Below, in pieces: positions 17,420 to 26,322 of a stretch of DNA of 55,928 bases. The notes under the pieces were generated by a model that did no database searches, had not been told where the DNA came from, and worked only from the letters and a program-made list of their open reading frames with translations. How positions within the stretch are numbered: the stretch's first letter is position 1; each line of letters starts with the position of its first letter. This DNA comes from JAVBLT01 sp031553315. Lineage in GTDB: Bacteria > Verrucomicrobiota > Kiritimatiellia > RFP12 > DVOR01. The translations under genes and the position numbers were made by a program. Location: contig JAVBLT010000057.1 of the NCBI GenBank assembly GCA_031553315.1, positions 1 through 55,928 on the forward strand. Reading direction: 5' to 3'.

Positions 17420-18469
17420 ATGAAAGTGATGATCAGTCTTGCAGCTTCTCTTCTGGCGATCCACGCCATCGCCAAACCCGTGCTTTTCAAACAGTTCGGC
17501 GACCACGTCAACACCCCCGACGGCATGGCCGCCGACCCCAAAGGCAACCTCTACCTCTCCGCCCCCAACTACGTAGACCCCACCTACCCCGCCCTCATCT
17601 TGAAAATGGACAAAGCCACCGGCAAATGGATCACCCTCACCGGAGCCCGCCTCCACCCCGACACCCGCCGAGCAGGCCCCATGGGCATCGACATGGCCCC
17701 CGACGGCAACCTCTATTACTGCGACAACCAGTACTTCTTCGATAAAAACTACAAATCACGCGTCATGCGCATCGTCCTCGACCAACAAGGCGAAGCCCTC
17801 CGCATCGAAACCGCCGTCGACCACATCAAGCTCGCCAACGCCATCCGCAGCGACGCCGACGCCCTCTACTTCACCGACACCTGCTTCGACCTCCCCGGCA
17901 AAAACCGCGGCGGCGTCTACCGCATCCCCTTCGCCGACCTCGCCCGAGGCACCGTCAGCCTCAAAGACAAAGAAGCCTGGGAAAGCGACCCCTACTGCCT
18001 CGGCACAACCGAAACCACCCCCCTGCCCCACCGCAACGATCCCGGCGGCGCCGACGGCCTCGCCATCGACGCCGGCGGCAACCTCTACACCGGCAACTTC
18101 GGCGACGGCCGCCTCTACACCCTCCGCAAACTCCGCCCCGGCGCCTACACCCGCCCCGAAACCCTCTTCCACGACACCGCCCGCATGCCCTGCGCCGACG
18201 GCATCACCTTCGACGCCCCCCGCAACCGCCTCATCATCGCCGACTCCGAGCAAAACGCCATCCACGCCTGGAACATCGCCGAAAAAAACCTCACCACCCT
18301 CTGGATGAACGGCGACACCGACGGCGCCGACGGCCTCCTCGACCAGCCCTGCGAACCCATCGCCCTGGGCGATCAGCTCTACATCGTCAACATGGACATG
18401 CTCTTCCCCGGCCTCAAAAACAAAGCCAACGACCCCATCCACACCCTCAGCGCCATCTCGCTCAAGTAA
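17420..18469 (+). CDS. Secreted SMP-30/gluconolactonase-like beta-propeller protein
   Basis: A 349-residue protein with signal peptide MKVMISLAASLLAIHAIA. Repeated blade motifs indicate an SMP-30/NHL-type six-bladed propeller: TPDGMAADPKGNLYLSAPN, GIDMAPDGNLYYCDNQ, GADGLAIDAGGNLYTGNFGDG, CADGITFDAPRNRLIIADSEQNAI. Members are lactonases or sugar-binding proteins. The ATG follows AAAGGAG. The open frame upstream of 17420 overlaps the previous gene in another frame and is not used. It has its own promoter and lies 15 bases before the di-haem gene, so the two are probably co-transcribed. Confidence 0.82.
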   Translation: MKVMISLAASLLAIHAIAKPVLFKQFGDHVNTPDGMAADPKGNLYLSAPNYVDPTYPALILKMDKATGKWITLTGARLHPDTRRAGPMGIDMAPDGNLYYCDNQYFFDKNYKSRVMRIVLDQQGEALRIETAVDHIKLANAIRSDADALYFTDTCFDLPGKNRGGVYRIPFADLARGTVSLKDKEAWESDPYCLGTTETTPLPHRNDPGGADGLAIDAGGNLYTGNFGDGRLYTLRKLRPGAYTRPETLFHDTARMPCADGITFDAPRNRLIIADSEQNAIHAWNIAEKNLTTLWMNGDTDGADGLLDQPCEPIALGDQLYIVNMDMLFPGLKNKANDPIHTLSAISLK

Positions 18470-18484
18470 GAAAAGAGGTTTTCC

Positions 18485-20911
18485 ATGAAACGCACCCTGA
18501 CCCTCGCCGCCGCATGGCTTGCCGCCCTCACCGCGTTTGCCTACCCCCAGGAGGAGCGTCACGTGCAGTGGAAAACACTCGAAGCCGACATCAAGGCGCG
18601 CGGCGATTTCAAACACGCCTATGAACAGGCCTATTGCCGCGACGCCACCATCCTCCCCCAAGACCGCGACCCGCTCGACATCGTCCTGCGCCGCACCGCC
18701 GCCCTCGCCGACGACCTCGCCGGAATGAAAGCCAACATCCAAAAAGAGCGGAAAGCATTGGCGGCATTGACCGAGAAAGCCGCCCAGACCACCCCCGGAA
18801 CCCAAGAGCGCCAAACCCTCTTCGACCAAGCCCTCGACCTCCGCCGCACAATCGCCCTCAGCAACCCCCTGCTCAACTTCGATAAAATCCTCTTCATCAA
18901 ACGCAACGTCGCCCACGTGATGGAACACATGAGCGACCAATACTACGGCGCCCAGCAGACCCCCGGCGGCGGCCTCTTCGTGCTCGACGCCGCCTTCAGC
19001 CCAAACCCAACCCCGCGCGACATCCTCTCCACCGCCACCGTCGCCCAGGGCCGCCTCGCCGGCACCAACCTCACCTACGGATCCATCCTCTCCCCCGCCC
19101 TCGATTTCAACGCCAGGCGCATCGCCTTCGCCTACGTCGAATGTCAAGGAAAAAAAGGCGGCATCCGCCACCTCGACCACGCCAACAACGGCCACTGGGA
19201 GCGAGGCCGATCCTACCACCTCTTCTCCATGAACCTCGACGGCACCTCCCTCACCCAGCTCACCGACGGCACCTACAACGACCACTCCCCCTGCTTCATG
19301 CCCAGCGGCCGCATCGCATTCCTCTCCGAACGCCGCGGAGCCTTCATCCGCTGCGGCCGCTACTGCCCCAGCTACACCCTCCACGACATGGCCCCCGACG
19401 GCTCCGACATCCGCTGCCTCAGCATCCACGACGTCAGCGAATGGTCCCCCGCCGTCAACAGCGACGGCCGCCTCCTCTGGACCCGCTGGGACTACATCGA
19501 CCGCCACGGCTGCACCGCCCACATGCCCTGGATCACCACCCCCGACGGCCGCGACCCCCGCCCCCTCCACGGCAACTACTCCCTCCGCTACAAACGGGCC
19601 GACGCCGAAATCGACACCCGCCCCATCCCCTCCTCCCGCTCCTACATCGCCACCGCCGCCCCCCACCACGGCCAATCCTTCGGCTCACTCATCCACATCG
19701 ACCCCGCAATCCCCGACAACGACCGCATGGGCCCCGTCCGCCGCTTCACACCCGAAGTCAAATTCCCCGAAAGCGAGCGCGGCCTCCAAATCTACGCCGC
19801 CCCCTGGCCCCTCAGCGACACCTACCACCTCTGCTCCTACGCCCCCACCTACAGCACCCTCATCCCCCGCCACAACTTCGGCCTCTACCTCGTCGACAAA
19901 TTCGGCAACAAAGAGCTCATCTACCGCGACCCCGCCATCGCCTCCCTCACCCCCATCCCCCTCAAACCCGCACCACGCCCCCGCATCATCCCCGAACACC
20001 GCCACCCCAAAGGCACCGAAGCCACCATCACCGTCGCCGACGTCTACAAAAGCCTCCTCCCCTGGCCCCAAGGCGAAACGGGCCAAGTCAAAGCACTCCG
20101 CGTCTGGCAGCTCTACCCCATGCCCGTCAGCTCCGACGAAATGAAACGCAACATCGGCATCCAGATCCCCGAAGGGTCCGACTCCGTCAACCTCGCCCGC
20201 GCCCTCCTCGGCACCGTCCCCGTCGAGCCCGACGGCAGCGCCCACTTCAAAGCCCCCAGCGGCATCCCCCTCTTCTTCCAGGCCCTCGACGCCAACGGCT
20301 GCGCCATCCAATCCATGCGCTCCGCCGTCTCCTTCATCCCCGGCGAAATCCTCTCCTGCATCGGCTGCCACGAATCCAAAACCGAGACCGCCCCCCCCGG
20401 AAAAACCGGCAACCTCCTCGCCATGCGCCGCCCCCCCTCCAAGCTCCTCCCCGGCCCCGCCGGCAGCCGCCCCTTCAGCTACCCGATCCTCGTCCAGCCC
20501 GTGCTCGACAAAAAATGCGTGGCCTGCCACACCCAAAACAAAGACAAAGCCCCCCGCCTCGACTCCGCCATCATCCCCGGCGACGACAAAAGCTACTACG
20601 GCGACAACACCCACACCTTCACCGCCTCCTACCTCACCCTCGCCAAAAAATACGGCTTCACCACCTACGGCGCCGGGCGCGACTTCAACAACCCCAAATT
20701 CTACCGCACCACCCCCGGCCAATTCGGCGCCCGCGCCTCCAAACTCTACCCCATGCTCCTCAAAGGCCACCACGGCGTGACCCTCACCCCCGAAGAAATG
20801 CAGCGCATCATCATCTGGCTCGATTCCGTCAGCCAGTTCTACGGCGTCTACGAACCCGCCGGCCTCGACGCCCAGCTCCGCGGCGAAACCGTCTGGCCCA
20901 CCCTGCAATAG
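18485..20911 (+). CDS. Secreted di-haem protein with hydrazine-synthase-alpha-like domain
   Basis: An 808-residue protein with a signal peptide ending near TAFA. The central part has PD40/TolB-like propeller motifs (YGSILSPALDFNARRIAFAY, DGTYNDHSPCFMPSGRIAFLS, HDVSEWSPAVNSDGRLLWTRWDY). The C-terminal part has two haem c sites, C625-x2-C628-H629 (CIGCH) and C678-x2-C681-H682 (CVACH). This layout matches the proteins annotated with the hydrazine synthase alpha middle domain that are common in planctomycetes and verrucomicrobia outside anammox. Here the context is carbohydrate degradation, so hydrazine chemistry is unlikely; an extracytoplasmic redox role is an inference. Confidence 0.82.
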   Translation: MKRTLTLAAAWLAALTAFAYPQEERHVQWKTLEADIKARGDFKHAYEQAYCRDATILPQDRDPLDIVLRRTAALADDLAGMKANIQKERKALAALTEKAAQTTPGTQERQTLFDQALDLRRTIALSNPLLNFDKILFIKRNVAHVMEHMSDQYYGAQQTPGGGLFVLDAAFSPNPTPRDILSTATVAQGRLAGTNLTYGSILSPALDFNARRIAFAYVECQGKKGGIRHLDHANNGHWERGRSYHLFSMNLDGTSLTQLTDGTYNDHSPCFMPSGRIAFLSERRGAFIRCGRYCPSYTLHDMAPDGSDIRCLSIHDVSEWSPAVNSDGRLLWTRWDYIDRHGCTAHMPWITTPDGRDPRPLHGNYSLRYKRADAEIDTRPIPSSRSYIATAAPHHGQSFGSLIHIDPAIPDNDRMGPVRRFTPEVKFPESERGLQIYAAPWPLSDTYHLCSYAPTYSTLIPRHNFGLYLVDKFGNKELIYRDPAIASLTPIPLKPAPRPRIIPEHRHPKGTEATITVADVYKSLLPWPQGETGQVKALRVWQLYPMPVSSDEMKRNIGIQIPEGSDSVNLARALLGTVPVEPDGSAHFKAPSGIPLFFQALDANGCAIQSMRSAVSFIPGEILSCIGCHESKTETAPPGKTGNLLAMRRPPSKLLPGPAGSRPFSYPILVQPVLDKKCVACHTQNKDKAPRLDSAIIPGDDKSYYGDNTHTFTASYLTLAKKYGFTTYGAGRDFNNPKFYRTTPGQFGARASKLYPMLLKGHHGVTLTPEEMQRIIIWLDSVSQFYGVYEPAGLDAQLRGETVWPTLQ

Positions 20912-20996
20912 CCATTTCAAATCGCATCACCAAAACAGAGGTGCGTTGTCGGGGTATCACTTTTTCAGGCAGCGAGGCACTTTTTTCCGAATCGGG

Positions 20997-21024
20997 TTGT
21001 CTTTTCCTCAATCCGTGTTAAGCT
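20997..21024 (+). promoter_or_regulatory. Possible promoter TTGTCT-16-TAAGCT
   Basis: A -35/-10-like pair with a 16-base spacer lies in the 152-base gap before the FAD-protein gene, about 40 bases before its ATG. Confidence 0.4.
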
Positions 21025-21063
21025 CCCCCTATCAAAGCAAGCGATTTCAACAAGGAGAACAGG

Positions 21064-22893
21064 ATGAAAAACGCGATTCGAAACACAGCATTGACCCTCG
21101 CGCTCCTAGGCGCGGCCTGGTCGCCCGGCGCCACGCTCTTTATCGAGACCGAATCATTTAACGACCTCGGCGGCTGGGTCGTCGACCCGCAGATGATCGA
21201 AGTCTTCGGTTCGCCTTACATCCTTGCCCACGGCATGGGCGTGCCCGTGGCCGATGCAAAGACCACCGTCGCCATCCCCTCCCCGGGCAACTGGTCGGTC
21301 TGGGTCCGCACCCGCGACTGGACCAAAACCTGGAACCGCGGCACACCCGCGGGCCGTTTTGAACTCCTCATCGGCGGCGCCAGCGCCGGAATCTTCGGCA
21401 CCCAAAAAGAAACCTGGCACTGGCAAAAAGCCCCCAGACCCGTGAAGCTCCCCAAAGGCGACATCACCCTCGCGCTCAAAGACCTCACCGGCTTCGACGG
21501 CCGGTGCGACTCGATCCTCCTCTCCAACGACCCCGGCTTCACACCGCCCGAAGACCCCGCCGGCCTCGCCCGCCTCCGCCAGACCGTCATGCAAAAAACC
21601 CGCGCAGCGGAAAGCTACGACTGCGTCGTCATCGGCGGCGGAATCGGCGGCCTTTGCGCCGCGCTCAGCTCCGCCCGCTCCGGCCTCAAGACCGCCCTCG
21701 TGCACAACCGCCCCGTCCTCGGCGGCAACAACAGCTCCGAAGTGCGCGTGCACCTCGGCGGCAAACTCTACAAAGACCCCTACCCCAAGCTGGGCGAAAT
21801 CGTGGCCGAAATCGGCCCGCGCCGCGGCGACAACGCCGCCGACGCCGCACGGTATGAAGACGATCTCAAAATGAAAGTCGCCAGCGGCCAGGAGAACCTC
21901 ACCCTCTACATGAACCACCACGTGACCGGCGTGACCATGAAAGGCAAGACCATCACCGCCGTCCAGGCCCTCAAGCTCGACAGCTCCGAGACCATCACCA
22001 TCCCCGGCACCTACTTCATCGACTCCACCGGCGACGGTTTCGTCGCCGTCGCCGCCGGCGCCAAATTTATGTACGGCCGCGAAAGCAAAGCCCAATACAA
22101 CGAACCCTCCGCCCCCGACAAACCCGACCGCCAAGTCCTCGGATCCTCCGTGCAGTGGAACACCGTCGACGCCAAAAAACCAACCTCCTTTCCCGACATC
22201 GACTGGGGCCACACAGTCACCGATAAAAACGCCGAAGCCGTCAGCATGGGCGAATGGACCTGGGAAACCGGCATGAAACGCGACCAGATGCTCGAAGCCG
22301 AATACATCCGCGACTACGGCATGATGGTCGTTTACACCAACTGGTCCTACCTCAAAAACCACGCCCCCGAAGCCACCCGCGCCAAATTCGCCAACCGCTC
22401 CCTCGCCTGGGTCGCCTTCATCGCCGGCAAACGCGAAAGCCGCCGCATCTACGGCGACCTCGTGCTCACCGAAAACGACCTCAAAAAACCCGTGCTTTAT
22501 CCCGACGCCACCGCCTGCACAACCTGGTCCATCGACCTGCACTACCCCGACCCCGAAAACGCCAAAAAATTTGAAGAACCCTTCAAATCCATCGCCAAAC
22601 ACATGCACATCAAACCCTACCCCGTCCCCTACCGCTGCCTCTACGCACGCGACGTCGACAACCTCTTCATCGCCGGGCGCAGCATCAGCGTCACCCACAT
22701 CGCCCACGGCACCATCCGCGTGATGCGCACCATCGGCATGTTCGGCGAAGTGACCGGCATGGCCGCCGCCATCGCCAAAAAACACAGCGCCACCCCCCGC
22801 GGCGTCTACGAAAACCACCTCCCCGAGCTCATCGAAGCCATGAAAAAAGGCATCGGCGCGGGCCTGCCCAAAACCTCCCAACAATACAACTGA
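21064..22893 (+). CDS. Secreted FAD-dependent oxidoreductase (FAD_oxidored type)
   Basis: A 609-residue protein with a signal peptide (ALLGAAWSPGA). Residues ~25-165 form a beta-rich carbohydrate-binding-like domain (FIETESFNDLGGW, NWSVWVRTRDWTKTWN). A Rossmann FAD domain follows with GGGIGG at 191-196, VLGGNNSSEVRVHLGG, a second FAD contact YFIDSTGDG, and the C-terminal NLFIAGRSISVTHIAHGTIRVM. Such proteins are frequent in PVC polysaccharide loci; the substrate is unknown. The ATG follows AAGGAG. The gene ends 3 bases before the TA target site of the MITE, so the insertion left its frame intact. Confidence 0.85.
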   Translation: MKNAIRNTALTLALLGAAWSPGATLFIETESFNDLGGWVVDPQMIEVFGSPYILAHGMGVPVADAKTTVAIPSPGNWSVWVRTRDWTKTWNRGTPAGRFELLIGGASAGIFGTQKETWHWQKAPRPVKLPKGDITLALKDLTGFDGRCDSILLSNDPGFTPPEDPAGLARLRQTVMQKTRAAESYDCVVIGGGIGGLCAALSSARSGLKTALVHNRPVLGGNNSSEVRVHLGGKLYKDPYPKLGEIVAEIGPRRGDNAADAARYEDDLKMKVASGQENLTLYMNHHVTGVTMKGKTITAVQALKLDSSETITIPGTYFIDSTGDGFVAVAAGAKFMYGRESKAQYNEPSAPDKPDRQVLGSSVQWNTVDAKKPTSFPDIDWGHTVTDKNAEAVSMGEWTWETGMKRDQMLEAEYIRDYGMMVVYTNWSYLKNHAPEATRAKFANRSLAWVAFIAGKRESRRIYGDLVLTENDLKKPVLYPDATACTTWSIDLHYPDPENAKKFEEPFKSIAKHMHIKPYPVPYRCLYARDVDNLFIAGRSISVTHIAHGTIRVMRTIGMFGEVTGMAAAIAKKHSATPRGVYENHLPELIEAMKKGIGAGLPKTSQQYN

Positions 22894-22897
22894 TCTA

Positions 22898-23056
22898 GAG
22901 CAGGTTTCGAATGAGATTTCCGAATTTTGTGAAGGTGATTTTGGGTTTTGACAAACTCTTGAAGTGAGCCGTAGCAACGCTACGGCGATCTGAAAGGGTG
23001 AAGTTCAAAAACAAAAAGTACCGAGAAAAAACGGAAAGATCAATCGAAATACGCTC
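22898..23056. mobile_element. 159-bp MITE with IS630-type inverted repeats
   Basis: A non-coding element flanked by TA at 22896-22897 and 23057-23058. The ends form imperfect ~25-bp terminal inverted repeats (left GAGCAGGTTTCGAATGAG..., right end ...CAATCGAAATACGCTC), about 19 of 25 positions pairing. The left end differs from the inverted repeat of the IS630 element at 55367 at only 4 of 24 positions, so that transposase type could move it. A central perfect hairpin CCGTAGC-AAC-GCTACGG lies at 22969-22985. It carries no gene. It sits between the FAD gene and the GH2 gene, whose ribosome-binding site begins just beyond it. Confidence 0.85.
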
Positions 23057-23079
23057 TATCCTCCCGGAGATTCTTCACC

Positions 23080-26000
23080 ATGCGCCACCTTCTTTTCGCC
23101 ACCCTCCTCGGCACCATCGCCTGCAACGCCCGAGCCGGGCTCGAACCCCGCCACTTTCTCACTGTGAAAGAGGCCGCGACTGTCAGCCAAGGCTGGAACC
23201 AGACCAAAACCAACCTCAGCATCACCGGAGGCACACTCCGCGTCGCCGGCGCCCGCTACGAAAAAGGCATCGGAACCCACCCCAAAGGCGAAATCGCCTT
23301 CAACCTCGCCAAAAAACACAAAAACTTCCGCGCCGAAGTCGGCGTCGACGACGCCGGCGGCCCCACCGGCAGCGTCGTCTTCAGCGTCTGGCTCGACGGC
23401 AAAGAAGCCTTCAACAGCGGCATCGTCCGCGCCGGCCAGAAACCCAAACCCATCTCCCTCGACGTCACCGCCGTTTCCACCCTCACCCTCGCCGTGACCG
23501 ACGCCGGCGACGGCATGCAAGGCGACCACGCCGACTGGCTCAACCCCAGCCTCGACATGATCCTCCCCGACAAACACCTCCCCGCCTACTCCACCGCCGG
23601 CTTCCACGCCATCCCCGGCAGCCCCCGCACCGTCGAAAACTTCGGCACCGGCTGGCGCTTCCATAAAGGCGACGCCCCCGGCGCCCAGACCCCCGCCTTC
23701 GACGACTCCCAATGGGAAGCCGCCGCCATCCCCCACGGCCTCGAAGTGCTCACCGAAAACGCCAGCGGCGGCCGCAACTACCAAGGCAAAGCCTGGTACC
23801 GCAAACGCTTCGACCTCCCCCCGCCCCCCAACACAGGCCGCGCCTTCATCTACTTCGAAGCCGTCATGGGCACATGCACCGTGTGGATCAACGGCAAAGA
23901 AGCCGCCCAACACTTCGGCGGGTACCTCCCCTTCGCCGTCGACGCCACCCCCCTGCTCAATCCCAACGGCAAAAACAACCTCATCGCCCTCTGCGCCAAC
24001 AACGCCGACGACCCCAACGTCCCCCCCGGAAAGCCCCAAAGCAACCTCGACTTCACCTACCTCGGCGGCATCTACCGCGAAACCTACCTCATCCAGACCG
24101 GCCCCGTGCACATCAGCCTCACCGAGCTGAGCCCCACCCCCGCCGGAGGCGGCGTCTTCGTCGCCGTCAAAGACATCGAAGGCGCAACCGCCACCATCGA
24201 AATCCGCACCGAGCTCCAAAACAGCTCCAAAACCCCCGCCGCCAACCTCACCGTGCGCAACACCCTCGAGACCCTCGCCGGCAAAAAACTCGCCGCCATC
24301 AGCGTCCAAAACCTCACCCTCGCCCCCGGCGCCCTCCAGACCTCCAGCCAGACCCTCATCGTCGACAACGCCGAGTTCTGGCACCCCGATTCCCCCACCC
24401 TCCACCACATCCGCACCGAAATCCTCAAAGACGGCAAAATCATCGACTCCTTCCTCACCCGTTTCGGCATCCGCCTCTTCGAAATGCGCGGCCAGCAAGG
24501 CTTCTTCATCAACAAAAAACAGCTCCCCTACCGCCTCAGCGGCGTCAACCGCCACCAAGACTACGTCCACATCGGCAACGCCCTGCCCAACTCCGGCCAA
24601 TGGCGCGACGCCAAGCTCCTGCGCGAAGGCGGCGTCACCATCGTCCGCGCCGCCCACTACCCCCTCGACCCCGCCTTCTACGACGCCTGCGACGCCCTCG
24701 GCCTCCTCACCACCACCGCCAACCCCGGCTGGCAGTTCTACGAAAAGAACACCACCTTCGAACAACGCATTTACGCCGACACCCGCAACCTCGTGCGCCG
24801 CGACCGCAACCACCCCTCCATGCTCCTCTGGGAAACCGCCCTCAACGAAACCCCCCACCAGCCCCCCCACCTCCTCAAAGAAATGCACCGCATCGCCCAC
24901 GAAGAATTCCCCTTCCCCGGCCTCTACACCGTTGCCGACGTCGACGAAGCCAAACACGGCGGCCTCGACTTCTACTACCACGGCGGCTACCACGAACCCA
25001 AAAACTCCTTCAACCGCGAATACGGCGACGGCGGCGAAGTCGACAACTTCGGCTCCCAAAACGCCACCACCCGCGTCAAACGCGAATGGGGCGAACACGC
25101 CCTCCTCAAACAAGCCGCCATCCGAGCAAGAGACCTCGGCTACATCTACACCACCCCACCCGTGCGCATCGGCGCCGCCCTCTGGTGCGGCATCGACCAC
25201 CAGCGCGGCTACCACAACGACCCCTTCTGGGGCGGCCTCCTCGACAACGCCCGCATCCCCCGCTATTCCTACTACCTCTTCAAGAGCCAATACCACCCCG
25301 ACTACACCCTCCCCGGCATCGAAACCGGCCCCATGGTCAAAATCGCCCACGAAATCACCCAGATTTCCGACCCCAACATCACCATCTACACCAACTGCGA
25401 AGAAGTCCGCCTCACCTGGCTCGGAAAAGACCTCGGCACCCAAAAACCCGACCGCGGCTACAAAGGCCTCCCACACCCCCCCGTCACCTTCACCAACGCC
25501 TTCGACTTCGCCGTCATCAAACGCGACTGGCGCGGCAAAACCGGCCAGATCACCCTGATCGCCGAAGGCCTCATCGGCGGAAAAGTCGTCGCCAAAGAAA
25601 TCAAACGCTACCCCGAATACACCCGCGCCATCAGCCTCGCCGTCGACGACCAAAACATCGCCCTCACCGCCGACGGGAGCGACTTCGTCCCCGTGCGCGC
25701 CACAGTGACCGATGCCAAAGGCCTCCCCAAAGTCCTCGCTTCCGACTCCATCTTCTTTGAAGTCGAAGGTCCCGCCGAGATTGTCAGCGGCCCCCTCTCC
25801 CCCAACAACCCCGTCAAAACCGAGTTCGGCACAGCCACCATCCTGCTTCGCGCCAAACCCGAAGCCGGCGTGATCAAAGTGCGCGCCAGCGCGCCCAAGC
25901 TCACAGCCGCCGAAATCTACCTCAAATCAGTCCCCGCGCCCCAGCCCCTGCGCCACGATCCCCGCTACCTCGCCGGATCCAAACCCCTCGCCGTCGGCGC

Positions 26001-26142
26001 CCCCGTCTTCATCAGCGGCGGCCCAGCCGGCACCGCCGACCAGGCCGAGCTCCAGAAGCTCAGAGACGAAGTCCTGCGCATGCAGCGAGAAGTCACCAGC
26101 AAAGAGCAAGACATCATGGATCTGCGCAGCCGCCTCAAATAA
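23080..26142 (+). CDS. Secreted NPCBM-containing GH2 glycosidase (beta-galactosidase-like)
   Basis: A 1020-residue protein with a signal peptide (LLFATLLGTIACNARAG). An NPCBM carbohydrate-binding domain spans about residues 30-165 (GGTLRVAGARYEKGIGTHPKGEI). GH2 sugar-binding and Ig-like domains follow (NFGTGWRFHKG, RKRFDLP). The TIM barrel has GVNRHQD, the proposed acid/base E590 (LNET) and the proposed nucleophile E647 (NREYGDGG). Beta domains follow, then an unusual ~35-residue charged coiled coil at the C-terminus (AELQKLRDEVLRMQREV). It should cleave terminal beta-linked sugars outside the cytoplasm. The ATG follows GGAG. The MITE lies directly upstream and may separate it from the FAD-gene transcript. 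Confidence 0.88.
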   Translation: MRHLLFATLLGTIACNARAGLEPRHFLTVKEAATVSQGWNQTKTNLSITGGTLRVAGARYEKGIGTHPKGEIAFNLAKKHKNFRAEVGVDDAGGPTGSVVFSVWLDGKEAFNSGIVRAGQKPKPISLDVTAVSTLTLAVTDAGDGMQGDHADWLNPSLDMILPDKHLPAYSTAGFHAIPGSPRTVENFGTGWRFHKGDAPGAQTPAFDDSQWEAAAIPHGLEVLTENASGGRNYQGKAWYRKRFDLPPPPNTGRAFIYFEAVMGTCTVWINGKEAAQHFGGYLPFAVDATPLLNPNGKNNLIALCANNADDPNVPPGKPQSNLDFTYLGGIYRETYLIQTGPVHISLTELSPTPAGGGVFVAVKDIEGATATIEIRTELQNSSKTPAANLTVRNTLETLAGKKLAAISVQNLTLAPGALQTSSQTLIVDNAEFWHPDSPTLHHIRTEILKDGKIIDSFLTRFGIRLFEMRGQQGFFINKKQLPYRLSGVNRHQDYVHIGNALPNSGQWRDAKLLREGGVTIVRAAHYPLDPAFYDACDALGLLTTTANPGWQFYEKNTTFEQRIYADTRNLVRRDRNHPSMLLWETALNETPHQPPHLLKEMHRIAHEEFPFPGLYTVADVDEAKHGGLDFYYHGGYHEPKNSFNREYGDGGEVDNFGSQNATTRVKREWGEHALLKQAAIRARDLGYIYTTPPVRIGAALWCGIDHQRGYHNDPFWGGLLDNARIPRYSYYLFKSQYHPDYTLPGIETGPMVKIAHEITQISDPNITIYTNCEEVRLTWLGKDLGTQKPDRGYKGLPHPPVTFTNAFDFAVIKRDWRGKTGQITLIAEGLIGGKVVAKEIKRYPEYTRAISLAVDDQNIALTADGSDFVPVRATVTDAKGLPKVLASDSIFFEVEGPAEIVSGPLSPNNPVKTEFGTATILLRAKPEAGVIKVRASAPKLTAAEIYLKSVPAPQPLRHDPRYLAGSKPLAVGAPVFISGGPAGTADQAELQKLRDEVLRMQREVTSKEQDIMDLRSRLK

Positions 26143-26157
26143 AATCCCCCCATCACA

Positions 26158-26186
26158 GCCGGGCCGCACAGGCCCGGCTCTTTTTG
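26158..26186 (+). terminator. Rho-independent terminator after GH2 gene
   Basis: A perfect 8-bp GC stem, GCCGGGCC-GCACA-GGCCCGGC, followed by TCTTTTTG. It ends the polysaccharide locus. Confidence 0.92.
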
Positions 26187-26220
26187 TATACCCTTTCTGC
26201 CGCATGCGCGATTTTATCCT

Positions 26221-26248
26221 TTCTTTTAGGCATGAAATCTGCTAAATT
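26221..26248 (+). promoter_or_regulatory. Possible promoter TTCTTT-16-TAAATT
   Basis: The pair lies just after the terminator and about 75 bases before the PPIase ATG. The -10 box is fair and the -35 weak. Confidence 0.4.
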
Positions 26249-26322
26249 GCCCCCCATTCACATCTGGCTGCCTGCCGTTTTATTTTCAAAGGCAGCGACA
26301 AACGCAACCGCGGAGGATTCTT

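Noticed and set aside
17756..19675. 639-residue open frame on the minus strand
   Set aside because: It lies antisense to the SMP-30-like and di-haem genes. NNC codons read in reverse give GNN codons without stops; the product is a low-complexity Gly/Val/Ala string.
18485..20911. Evidence for anammox hydrazine synthesis
   Set aside because: Only an alpha-like protein is present, in a carbohydrate locus; such homologues are common outside anammox bacteria.
23056..25653. 865-residue open frame on the minus strand
   Set aside because: Antisense to the GH2 gene; same codon artefact and Gly/Val/Ala/Asp-rich product.
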